Position numbers and translations under genes: made by a program. 64,000 nt of DNA from assembly GCA_023205875.1 (NCBI GenBank), contig CP060757.1:1116001-1180000 (forward strand), read 5' to 3'. The DNA is from Chloropicon primus. Its lineage: Eukaryota; Chlorophyta; Chloropicophyceae; Chloropicales; Chloropicaceae. Positions 28,979 to 37,076 of this stretch are shown here, piece after piece; position 1 is the first letter of the stretch; the number at the start of each line of letters is the position of its first letter. The notes beneath the pieces are model-generated. The model was not told the DNA's origin. It did no database searches and saw nothing but the letters and a program-made list of their open reading frames with translations.

Positions 28979-30775
28979 CTAGAGAACGTCCCATACTTTC
29001 ACGAAACCGTCGTTTCCACCGCTTGCCAACTTGGTTCCCTCGTCGTTCCACCCCAAGCAACAAATCTTACCCGTGTGCCCACTGAATGTGACAGTGTGCG
29101 AACCGTCTTCTGCGTTCCAGATGTGGACCTTCCCGTCCCATCCGCAAGTCGCGAGCTTGTCCCCGGACGGAGAAAACGAAAGGCAAGATATCGAAGTCGT
29201 AGACCCTGCAGGCGGGGTGTGCTGATCCACGAGGTCGTACAAGCCCGACCCGCACGCCAGGTCAAACACCCGCACAGTTCCATCGCTACAGCCTGCAGCG
29301 AGGAGGACAGCAGAATCTTCGCTGACGGTGGAATCTACGCAAGTGATTTTTCCGCGGAACCCCTCAAAGTGATTCACGTGCGCCACCAGCTTGCCGTCTG
29401 CCCAGCCTTGCTTGCCATTCACATTCCACACGAGAAGTCTAGAAGTCTCGCGTTTGACATCGAAGTGGCAGGTGACCAACAAATCGTCCTCCTCGACGCG
29501 GACAAACAAACACAAGTTCACAGCCCCGCTGTCCCAATCTACGGTTTGAGTGCACCTACCCTCACCGACGTCCCAGAGCTTAAAGGTGTTGTCTGCCGAA
29601 GCGGTTGCAAGGATCTTTGTGTCGCTCGAGAAATCAGCCCACGTCACCATCTGGCTGTGGCCAGAGAGAACCTTTTCGCATGCTTCACCCGAAGCGAGAT
29701 CCCAAACTCTGGCAGTGCAATCGGTCGAAGATGTGATGAGGACGTCCCTGCCACCGGACTCCCCGTAGCAGGAACTGGTCGCTCGACCGGCGTGGCCCTC
29801 TAAAACCCTCTTGCGCGTCACCTCACCTCCGTGGCAGACCTCCCAAACCCTCACAGTCTTGTCCAGCGACAGCGACACCAGCTGCTCCCCGTCCCGAGAC
29901 CATCGAACGGACGTCACTTTGTCTTTGTGGTCTCTCGAAACCTTTATCGGAATGCCCGAGTCGCCACACCAGAGTCTCACGGTCCCGTCCAAGGAGCATG
30001 TGGCCAGCAGTGGCCTCGCCAAGGAGGCCCCTGAGCCTCTGGGCCTCCACGCCAGAGACTGCACGGTATCCGCGTGCCCCCCAAGATTCAGGCGCAGCGA
30101 GTCCCTGGAACACGCGTCCTCAATTCTGCAGAGAGCTCCCTTGCATTCTCCGCTCGAAAAGCTCAAGTCCGCCGCCAGCCTCATCTCAGAGATGGCCTCC
30201 TTGTGCCTCTTGAGCGCGGAGTAGGCCAGCGCACACCTGTAGCGGGCCTTGACGTACCGAGGACTTATCGAGGCAGCCCTCGTCGCGTCCCTCAGCGCCT
30301 TGTCGATTTCGCCCATCTCAAACCAGGCGGCCGACCTATTGCAGTAAAGCGTCGACTCGTTTGGCGTCCAATTCAGAGCCTCCGTGTAATGCTTCACCGC
30401 GTCTCCGTAGCGTCCCTCCCCAAAGCTCTGGTTGCCTCTCAACTTGGCCTCCGTCGCCATGTACCTGGGCTTGGCCATAGCATTTTCAGACCCGTTTCGC
30501 ACTTCCGCGGGGACCCAGTCCTGCCCGCGTCCGCCGTCCGCCTCCGATGAGTTCTCTGCGTGCGCCTCACCGCTCGGACTCGGTCTTCTCGAGCTCAGGT
30601 GCTTCAGCACAGTTTGGTACGCCTTCTGCACCAGGTGAAACTCCACGTCGTTCCCACCCTTGTCCGGGTGCGCCCTCTTCAGGGCGGACGCGTACTGCTT
30701 CTTCAGCTCATCCCTCGTGCACGTTCGACTCAAACCCAGCACCTCGTACGCCGTCCCTCTCCTCCTCGTCGCCAT
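28979..30775 (-). CDS. J-domain / TPR / WD40 fusion protein 1
   Basis: A 598-residue protein. The N-terminal J domain is at residues ~7-62, with the HPD motif (RAHPDKGG) needed to stimulate Hsp70. A polar linker follows, then three TPR units at ~105-215 (AKLRGNQSFGEGRYGDAVKH, YCNRSAAWFEMGEIDKAL), then seven WD40 repeats at ~232-598 with GH...WD spacing (for example LGGHADTVQSLAWRP, SGHSQMVTWADFSSDTK). The C-terminal repeat closes at FVKVWDVL. J plus TPR is known in DNAJC3/DNAJC7, but the added WD40 propeller is unusual. It is probably an Hsp70/Hsp90 co-chaperone scaffold. A paralogue with the same order lies at 56094-58022. It diverges from the VOC gene (281 bp apart) and converges on XDH (43 bp). 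Confidence 0.88.
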   Translation of the reverse strand: MATRRRGTAYEVLGLSRTCTRDELKKQYASALKRAHPDKGGNDVEFHLVQKAYQTVLKHLSSRRPSPSGEAHAENSSEADGGRGQDWVPAEVRNGSENAMAKPRYMATEAKLRGNQSFGEGRYGDAVKHYTEALNWTPNESTLYCNRSAAWFEMGEIDKALRDATRAASISPRYVKARYRCALAYSALKRHKEAISEMRLAADLSFSSGECKGALCRIEDACSRDSLRLNLGGHADTVQSLAWRPRGSGASLARPLLATCSLDGTVRLWCGDSGIPIKVSRDHKDKVTSVRWSRDGEQLVSLSLDKTVRVWEVCHGGEVTRKRVLEGHAGRATSSCYGESGGRDVLITSSTDCTARVWDLASGEACEKVLSGHSQMVTWADFSSDTKILATASADNTFKLWDVGEGRCTQTVDWDSGAVNLCLFVRVEEDDLLVTCHFDVKRETSRLLVWNVNGKQGWADGKLVAHVNHFEGFRGKITCVDSTVSEDSAVLLAAGCSDGTVRVFDLACGSGLYDLVDQHTPPAGSTTSISCLSFSPSGDKLATCGWDGKVHIWNAEDGSHTVTFSGHTGKICCLGWNDEGTKLASGGNDGFVKVWDVL

Positions 30776-31056
30776 CCCTCCAAGTTTGCCCCCCCCTCCC
30801 ACGCCACGCACACCACCACCTTCTGACGATCCCAAGCCCAAGCACGAGCGATCGAAAAGGATCGAGCTCGATCGAGGCGGTGTACTTTCCCTGCCTCCTA
30901 CCACTGCTCGCGTCCTCGCCCCCACCCCTTGCCAAACTCCCGACGTCTCGCCATCCCTCCTCCGCCAGAGGCGTTTCGTTCAAAGCGTTTTCCACCACGG
31001 ATCTCTCGGGGCGAGGAGCGGGGGCTTGAGTGCGACCAGACCAAAGGTGTTGTGTC

Positions 31057-31714
31057 ATGCTTGCGAGAGTACCAGCGAGGGGAAGGATGAGTGGGGTGGG
31101 CGCGTCCAAGGCGGCTGTGAGAGGGGTGGTCCCTGTTGTCCCGACGAAAGGGACGCGAACGCACGCGGCAAGCAGCAGCGTGGAGAGGCCGACGGGTTCG
31201 ACGGGCGTTGCGGGAATCGTGGGCGTCCATCACGTGGGCATGATATGCAAGGACCTGGAAAAGTCCGTGGTGTTCTACCGTGACGTCCTGGGGCTGCCCA
31301 CGAAGATGGACAGGCCCGACGACAAGCTCCCCTTCCGCGGGGCCTGGTTTTGGATCGGGACGGAAAGCATACACCTGATGGAAGTCCCCAACCCGGACCC
31401 GACTGACTTGAGCTTGAGGCCCGAGCACGGGGGTAGGGACAGGCACTTTTGCATGGGTAAGCGAGGGAGTTCCTGCAGGTGGTGCCGCCGAGCTGTACTG
31501 ACGAGATTCCTTTCCCTGTCCCCTGCTCTTACGCTGTCGTGGCGAACCTTTAGGTGTGGAAGATGTGGACGCTCTCGAGGACGCTTTGCGCGAGAACGGG
31601 GTGCAGTACACAAAGAGCAAGTCGGGAAGAGCGGCGATTTTCTTCAGAGACCCGGACGCGAACACGCTCGAGTGCCTCGAGGTGAGCGGGACGGGGCCCT
31701 GGAGGGAGTACTAG
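31057..31714 (+). CDS. VOC / glyoxalase-fold protein, two exons
   Basis: The exons are 31057-31456 and 31554-31714. The 97-base intron has donor GTAAGC and acceptor CTTTAG, with a split Gly codon. The 186-residue product has a basic Ser/Thr-rich N-terminus (plastid or mitochondrial targeting-like). One vicinal-oxygen-chelate domain follows: IVGVHHVGMICKDLEKSVVF, KLPFRGAWFWIGTESIHLME, and after the junction VEDVDALEDALRENG and IFFRDPDANTLECLEV. This matches the short plant proteins annotated 'glyoxalase I family'. The first His and the C-terminal Glu are likely metal ligands. The substrate is unknown. Reading on unspliced destroys the second half of the fold, which supports the intron. A second in-frame ATG at 31030 is possible. 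Confidence 0.85.
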
Positions 31715-31895
31715 TGACAACACACATGGAGCACTTTGGGAGTCTTTCGTGTGCCGTCGTTCTGTTGCTAGTTTTGATTGCACGTTTTGTTGCGGTGCTC
31801 AACATGAGATGCGACTGGCAGGTAGTTCCTCACCGACCCCTTACACAAGAATTGGCCGTTAATATGTAGTTCTAATATAACCAAAGTGATGCCGC

Positions 31896-33352
31896 CTACA
31901 TCTGCAGCGCAGAGGGGGCATTCTCGACGTCAATGTCGCCCATGCCATCCTGATAGTCGTCGTCATCGCTGTCTCCCGCCACGTCCTTGTTCTGGCCCTC
32001 CAGCCTCGCCATCTGTTCCCTGAGGAGCTTCTCGTCCTTCTCACTCACTGCTCTGGCCCCCTCTCTGACCACGAGCTTGCCCTTGTTGCTCTCGATGGAA
32101 GACTTGACAGCGTCAATGGCCTTGGAAAGCAGCTCGAGGCCCTCCCTCCTGTTGATCGTCTGCGTGGTCAGAACATACAGCGGAGGCGCCAAGAGCTTGA
32201 TCCTCACGATGCACTCCTCCGTGGACATCGCCTCCCCGGCTCTGATCGCGTCCTGAGACAAGGCAGTCGGAAAAAGGAGATTTGGGGTCAGTACCAGCCG
32301 CGAGTGAGCACACGCACGCACAAATAGCTCGTCCAGACTCGTCAAGTGAGGACTCAGATAAATATTCTAGGTAACAAGAGCATCAACACGGTTTTTTCTG
32401 ACTGACGTGCAAACATGTGTTTATCATCATAGTCGCGCTTCACTTGCTGGCAGCATCCCACGTTCGCGAGGCAAAGGCGTGAAAACACGAAAATCTCTCT
32501 TCTCTCTCTCTCTCTCTTCTTCTTCTTCGTTAGATTTCTCACCTTGATATGGAGAACTCCGTCGTAGTGGAAGCAAGTCAGCTCGATGTCAGCCCTGATC
32601 TTGAGCGGCGTCGGCGTCAGCCTCCTCTTGATATCCTTCACTATGGCGCTCCTCAATTCCTGGGTCAGAGTAGCTGCACCCTCCTCCCCGCTAATCTCAA
32701 TAGCCTCAGAGAACATGTCCTCCGGCGAGCTCACCATCTGCTTGAAGGCGTCGCAGGCGTGGCCGTGCTTCTTGTACAGCGGCCAGGTGAAGGCCTTGTA
32801 GAGGTCCTCGAGGTCTGTGTTCGTTGTCTCCGCAGCGTGGCGGGTGATTGTGTGCACTAGTTTTGACTTGTTGTACTTCTCCTCGCAAGCAGCTGCGTCC
32901 TCTGGCGACACGCGGCGTTTCGACAAGTCGATGTAACCCTTCTCCGCGTCCACACGAAGAACCATGACAGGTTCTTGCCTCCCGACCTGCGCGAAACAAA
33001 CAAGTCACACGACGATTTTAGCACCCCAACCCTCTCCTCCATCATTTTCTTTTCGCACCACCAACGATGCTCCCGGCTCGGGTCGAGGGACAGCGCCTCC
33101 CTCTCGCGGGCGACGGGAAGGGCGAGAACCACGGGAAAAGCGACACCTTACCTTGATAAGCTTGTTCACCGATCTGATGCGACGACGAGAAAGCTCCGAC
33201 AACAGGATCATACCGTCTATGTTGTTGTACTCGAGCAACGAGACATACGCTCCCATCTCAGCGATGCTCTTCACCTGCACCATGACGACCTCGTCGACTT
33301 CAGGATACTTCTCCTCGTACATCCTGCACGTAAAGGACGGCTTCTCGTCCAT
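31896..33352 (-). CDS. EIF2S1: Translation initiation factor eIF2 subunit alpha, three exons
   Basis: The exons are 33152-33352, 32543-32986 and 31896-32252, all junctions phase 0, with donors GTAAGG and GTGAGA and acceptors GCGCAG and TCTCAG. The 333-residue protein has the S1 OB fold ([20 protein letters not shown]). The phosphorylation loop [11 protein letters not shown] has Ser55 equivalent to human Ser51, the target of GCN2-type kinases. The helical domain starts [20 protein letters not shown], then comes the C-terminal alpha/beta domain ([20 protein letters not shown]), then an acidic tail ([10 protein letters not shown]). eIF2 delivers initiator Met-tRNA. The intact Ser51 site suggests an integrated stress response in this alga. 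It diverges from the sulfurtransferase gene. Confidence 0.95.
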
Positions 33353-33685
33353 GGTTCTCGCTCTCCGTGTGTGTGTCTCTCGCTCCCTCTCTCTTCGTCG
33401 TCGTCGCTCTCCTCTCTCTCTCTCTCTCTCCGCCGCCGACCTTTACACCTAAAAACTCACCCTCAGAGAGAGAGAGCTAAGAAGAGAAAAAGCGAGAGAA
33501 TTTGGGGGGTCGGTTGATTGATTGGTTTTGGTTTTGGTTTTGGCGTCGACAGGAGGGAACTGGTAATCGTGGCAGGAACGCGAACAAGTGGGAGGATTGT
33601 CTCACGCTCTTTCGATCGAGTCTTTGGTTGGTTTGGTTGGGCTGGAATTGGGGCTTGAGCTGGCCGGGTTGCTTTGCACGGAGAG

Positions 33686-33721
<36 letters not shown>

Positions 33722-33723
33722 CG
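33353..33723. promoter_or_regulatory. Divergent promoter region, eIF2alpha / sulfurtransferase, with CT and GA tracts
   Basis: 371 bp between diverging starts. CT repeats (33365-33430) lie just 5' of eIF2alpha, so they read GAGA on its coding strand. A GA run (33680-33716) ends a few bases before the sulfurtransferase ATG, again GAGA on the coding strand. A GGTTTT repeat lies at 33523-33543. No gene is seen. Confidence 0.5.
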
Positions 33724-34872
33724 ATGATGAACTTGAGGGTGTTGGGGAAGGTGGAAGCGTGCGCCTTCAGGAGGAGGTTTGGGGCTCGAGGAGCCTCGCC
33801 GTCCTCCACGATGGCTTTGATCGGGCGGAGCCAACCCTGCTCCCGGCAGGACGGGGGCCAAGGGTCCGGGAGCGCGGGTCGCAGCAGCAGGGCGTTCGCC
33901 TCGAGGAGCAGTAGCCCCGTCGAGGACCCGGTGGTGAGCCCTGCGTGGCTGGCGGAGAACATCAACGACGTCAAGATCCTCGACGCGACTTGGTACCTGC
34001 CGAGCAAGAAGAAGAGCGGGAAGGAAGACTTCGGGAGGGCACGGATACCTGGCGCGAGGTACTTTGACATCGACGATGTTGCGGACAAGTCGTCGAGCCT
34101 GAAGCACATGCTCCCTTCGTCCGCCGCCTTCGCCGCCGCCGCACATGCCCTTGGCGTGAAGAACTCGGACGCCGTCGTGGTGTACGAGGCCAACGGAATG
34201 GCCTTCGCCGCGGCGAGGGCGTGGTGGATGTTTCGGTGCTTCGGACACGCCAACGTCAAGGTGCTCAACGGGGGGTTGCCGGCCTGGCTGGAGGAGCGGG
34301 AGAGCGGGGACCCCTCGGCGTTCGATCTGGACGAGTCCGAAGTCACCCCGGACTTCGTGGACGCCGGGGGTCGAGCCTCCATTGAGGCCCAGGAGGGGGG
34401 TGGGGCGGCGCCGGGCGCGTACGAGGCGTCTCTGAACGACCGCCTCGTCGTGAGCAAGTCAGAAATCCTGTCGGACCTGTCCCTGGCCGACAAGAAGATG
34501 TTCGTGCTCGACGCCAGGGGCAAAGGGAGGTTCAAGGGAAGCGAGCCCGAGGCTCGATCGGGCTTGAGGTCGGGTCACATCCCAGGGAGTTTCAGCATGC
34601 CCTTTGCGTCCCTGCTGGAGGACGGAGGGAAATTGAAGGACGTCCAAGGGCTCCTGAGAAGCGAGATCTTTGTCCGAGCCCTCAAGGAAGGGGAGGTCGA
34701 CAAGTCCATCACTGCAACGTGTGGCAGCGGCGTGACTGCCTGCATGATCGCCTTGGCGTTTGCTAGGGTCGGAAGGGACGTGGCCGTGTACGACGGTAGC
34801 TGGACGGAGTGGGGCGCGGACCCCGAGTGCCCACTTGAGACGGGCTTATCAAAGAGTGGTTTTCGAAGCTGA
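33724..34872 (+). CDS. 3-mercaptopyruvate/thiosulfate sulfurtransferase (two rhodanese domains)
   Basis: A 382-residue protein. The N-terminal ~65 residues are Arg/Ser-rich and look like an organellar targeting peptide. The N-terminal rhodanese domain (VSPAWLAENINDVKILDATW to HANVKVLNGGLPAWLEE) lacks the catalytic Cys, as usual. The C-terminal domain carries the active loop CGSGVTAC with Cys at residue 333; the CGSGVT loop marks mercaptopyruvate sulfurtransferases, as opposed to CRKGVT rhodanese. It transfers sulfane sulfur from 3-mercaptopyruvate, in cysteine catabolism and thiol detoxification, probably in mitochondria. ATG ATG at 33724/33727 follows directly on a GA-rich leader. Confidence 0.93.
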   Translation: MMNLRVLGKVEACAFRRRFGARGASPSSTMALIGRSQPCSRQDGGQGSGSAGRSSRAFASRSSSPVEDPVVSPAWLAENINDVKILDATWYLPSKKKSGKEDFGRARIPGARYFDIDDVADKSSSLKHMLPSSAAFAAAAHALGVKNSDAVVVYEANGMAFAAARAWWMFRCFGHANVKVLNGGLPAWLEERESGDPSAFDLDESEVTPDFVDAGGRASIEAQEGGGAAPGAYEASLNDRLVVSKSEILSDLSLADKKMFVLDARGKGRFKGSEPEARSGLRSGHIPGSFSMPFASLLEDGGKLKDVQGLLRSEIFVRALKEGEVDKSITATCGSGVTACMIALAFARVGRDVAVYDGSWTEWGADPECPLETGLSKSGFRS

Positions 34873-34965
34873 ATCTTTCTAGAGAAAAACGCTTTGTCGG
34901 CGCTCTTGGTGTCTACTTTAACGATTCGATATTACAAGTACAAGGAAAATCTGGAAAAACATCTC

Positions 34966-36528
34966 TCACACGTACTCGACTTGGCAGTTCTTCTCGACCC
35001 ACTCGAAGACGAGCTTGGCCTCCAATCTTTCCTTGATCATCTGCTTGATTCCCTCGGCGTCTGGGTTCTCCCCAGCAGCCTCTAGCTCTTTCTGGATGCT
35101 GTTGAGCTCGTCCTCCAGCTGCTCTTCCGAGACGGCGAGACTCTCGAGCTTCTGGATCTCGGCAACCCCGATGGAAGCCCTGGCGAGCATCTCAAAGGTG
35201 TCCCTCTCCTTCTCAATGTAGTCTTGAACGAGCTTCTCGGAGGTGAGCTTCTGGACCATGTCGGGGCTGAGCTGACCCTGCTGCTGGATCTCCATCAAGC
35301 GCTTGCCGTACTCCTCTCTTCCGATGTTGACCACCATGGACTCGGGGACGGTGATGTCCACGCACTCGGAGATGCTCTCCGTCACGGCGTTCTGGATGGC
35401 TTGCATCTTGGCCTCCTCCTTCCCCCCCGCGATGTTCTCGAGCAAGAACTCTCTGCACTCCTTCATGCTGGTGCAGTTGGGGATGATTTGGGAGGCAAAG
35501 TCGTCGGTCAAGTCCGGCAGTTTCCTCTCGAAGATCTCGTTCACCTTGACCTTGAACGACACCTCCAGGCCCCTGACGCTCTCGTCAGCCCAGTCCTCTG
35601 GCATCGTGACGTCGAACTCCGCCTCGCCGCCCACCGTGAGCTTCTCCAGGTTCTCCACGAAGTTGGGAAGGCTGCTCACCTCGGTGTCGTACCTGAACGC
35701 CCCCTCGGGCACGGCAAGGGCCGGCTTCCCGTTGTCCTTGCGGACGCAAGAAGCCTCGACGACGCACATATCGCCCCTCTGAACGTTCCTGCCTACGGCA
35801 ATGTTGAGCTGAGCCTGCTCCTTGCGGAACTCCTGGATGATCTCCTCCACTTTCTCCTCGTCCGGCTGGCTGAAGGAGCTCGAGTCCACCTTGATCGTCA
35901 TCTCCGCGTAGGGCGACTTCCAGGCCACCTCGGGGAGGATGTCCGCGGACACCTGGTAGTTGAAGGGCGTCCTCGTCACCAGGGCCTTGACCATCTCGTC
36001 CGTCGGGGTCTCGATGGTCTCGGTGTCCGCCAGAATCCTGTCCCCAAGCTTGGCGAAGGCGCCCTCGAGCGTGGACTTGAAGACCTCCTCCAGCACCGCC
36101 AAGAAGTACTGCTCCTTGCCGACATTGCTCATGATCACGGACTCCGGAACGTTCCCCCCCTTCCTGAAGCCGGGAATCTCCAGGTTGTTCCTGTAGTACG
36201 CGTTGATGGCATCGTAGGCCTTGTCCATGATGTACATGTCGATGAAGACCTTGGTCCTCACCCTGCCGTTGTCGAGGTGCTCCACCTCGCCCTCCGGGTT
36301 CAGGAGGAGGTAGCACGCCTGGCGAGAGGGCGCGACGCGGCACTCCACCCCCGCCGGGCCAGTCGTACCCCTCTCGCGAGGTCCCAAGGTCACCACGCTC
36401 TCGCTCACGTTCGGCCTCCTCTGCAAGACTCCCTGCGCCGCTTTTCTTGCCCTCGCCGCACCTGGCCCGCAAGGAGGGGCCACCACCACGCCCTTCGCAC
36501 GACTCGCCAACCCTCTTGCACTCTTCAT
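34966..36528 (-). CDS. TIG1: Trigger factor, plastid (ribosome-associated chaperone)
   Basis: A 520-residue protein with an N-terminal transit-like region (MKSARGLASRAKGVVVAPP). The ribosome-binding trigger factor domain follows, with NNLEIPGFRKGGNVPESVIM; the GFRKGxxP ribosome signature is intact. The FKBP-like PPIase domain (RGDMCVVEASCVRKDNG to VSFKVKVNEIFERKLPDLTD) and the C-terminal chaperone arms complete it. This matches plastid trigger factor (TIG1) of plants and algae, which shields nascent chains on plastid ribosomes. The ATG at 36528 follows a GAGAGA leader on the coding strand. It is tail-to-tail with the sulfurtransferase (93 bp) and head-to-head with the giant LamG/kelch gene. 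Confidence 0.93.
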   Translation of the reverse strand: MKSARGLASRAKGVVVAPPCGPGAARARKAAQGVLQRRPNVSESVVTLGPRERGTTGPAGVECRVAPSRQACYLLLNPEGEVEHLDNGRVRTKVFIDMYIMDKAYDAINAYYRNNLEIPGFRKGGNVPESVIMSNVGKEQYFLAVLEEVFKSTLEGAFAKLGDRILADTETIETPTDEMVKALVTRTPFNYQVSADILPEVAWKSPYAEMTIKVDSSSFSQPDEEKVEEIIQEFRKEQAQLNIAVGRNVQRGDMCVVEASCVRKDNGKPALAVPEGAFRYDTEVSSLPNFVENLEKLTVGGEAEFDVTMPEDWADESVRGLEVSFKVKVNEIFERKLPDLTDDFASQIIPNCTSMKECREFLLENIAGGKEEAKMQAIQNAVTESISECVDITVPESMVVNIGREEYGKRLMEIQQQGQLSPDMVQKLTSEKLVQDYIEKERDTFEMLARASIGVAEIQKLESLAVSEEQLEDELNSIQKELEAAGENPDAEGIKQMIKERLEAKLVFEWVEKNCQVEYV

Positions 36529-37076
36529 CTCTCTCTCTCTCTCTCCTCTTTTCTCTCTTCTCTGTCGTCGCCGCTTTTTTGGAGCTCTCCCTTTCCTCAG
36601 CCTCACGTTTTGATCCCTCCTTATCCTGTTTTTTTTCAGAAAAAGGATTAGGGTTTCGAACCTAAAAAACCTAAAACCTACATAAAAAGTGTACCATTGC
36701 ACTACCTTGGACTGATTTTTTCCCTTTCCTTCGTTTTCTTTTCGTAAAGGGGATTCAATTTTTTCGAAGGTCAAGCCAAGGCCGCGAAGGTCGAGGGTTG
36801 AGGTGTGGGTTGGGTTGGAGTAGTTTGGGCGTTGTGGGGGGGGAATGGGTGGCACCCCGCCCGAAACTTTCTTTCCTTTCCCTCGACCAAGTTTGTTCTG
36901 CGAGCGAGGGGAGCGGGAGCGAGAGAGCACGAGGACGATCGATCGAGGAGGGGACGAAGACCGAAGCCTTTAGGAGGGGTATGGGGCCCTGGGGAAAGAC
37001 TGGAGGTCAGGAAGAGGTCCTGGAGGAGACCTAGGAAAATTGGAGCAGTAGAAGAGTCAAGAAGGAAAGACCAAGG
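36529..37076. promoter_or_regulatory. Divergent promoter region, TIG1 / giant surface protein
   Basis: 548 bp between diverging starts. CT repeats (36529-36550) adjoin the TIG1 ATG. At ~36647-36655 there is TTAGGGTTT, the reverse complement of the plant 'telo-box' AAACCCTAA known from promoters of translation-related genes, followed by two CCTAAAA/CCTAAAAC stretches. The region near 36836 is G-rich. No gene is seen. Confidence 0.45.

Noticed and set aside
35224-36651. A ~475-residue plus-strand open frame over TIG1
   Set aside because: Antisense shadow of trigger factor.
36530-36930. Extending TIG1 upstream of 36528
   Set aside because: The frame is open but begins with GTG. It is rich in basic low-complexity sequence and CT-repeat translation, and lies in the shared promoter.
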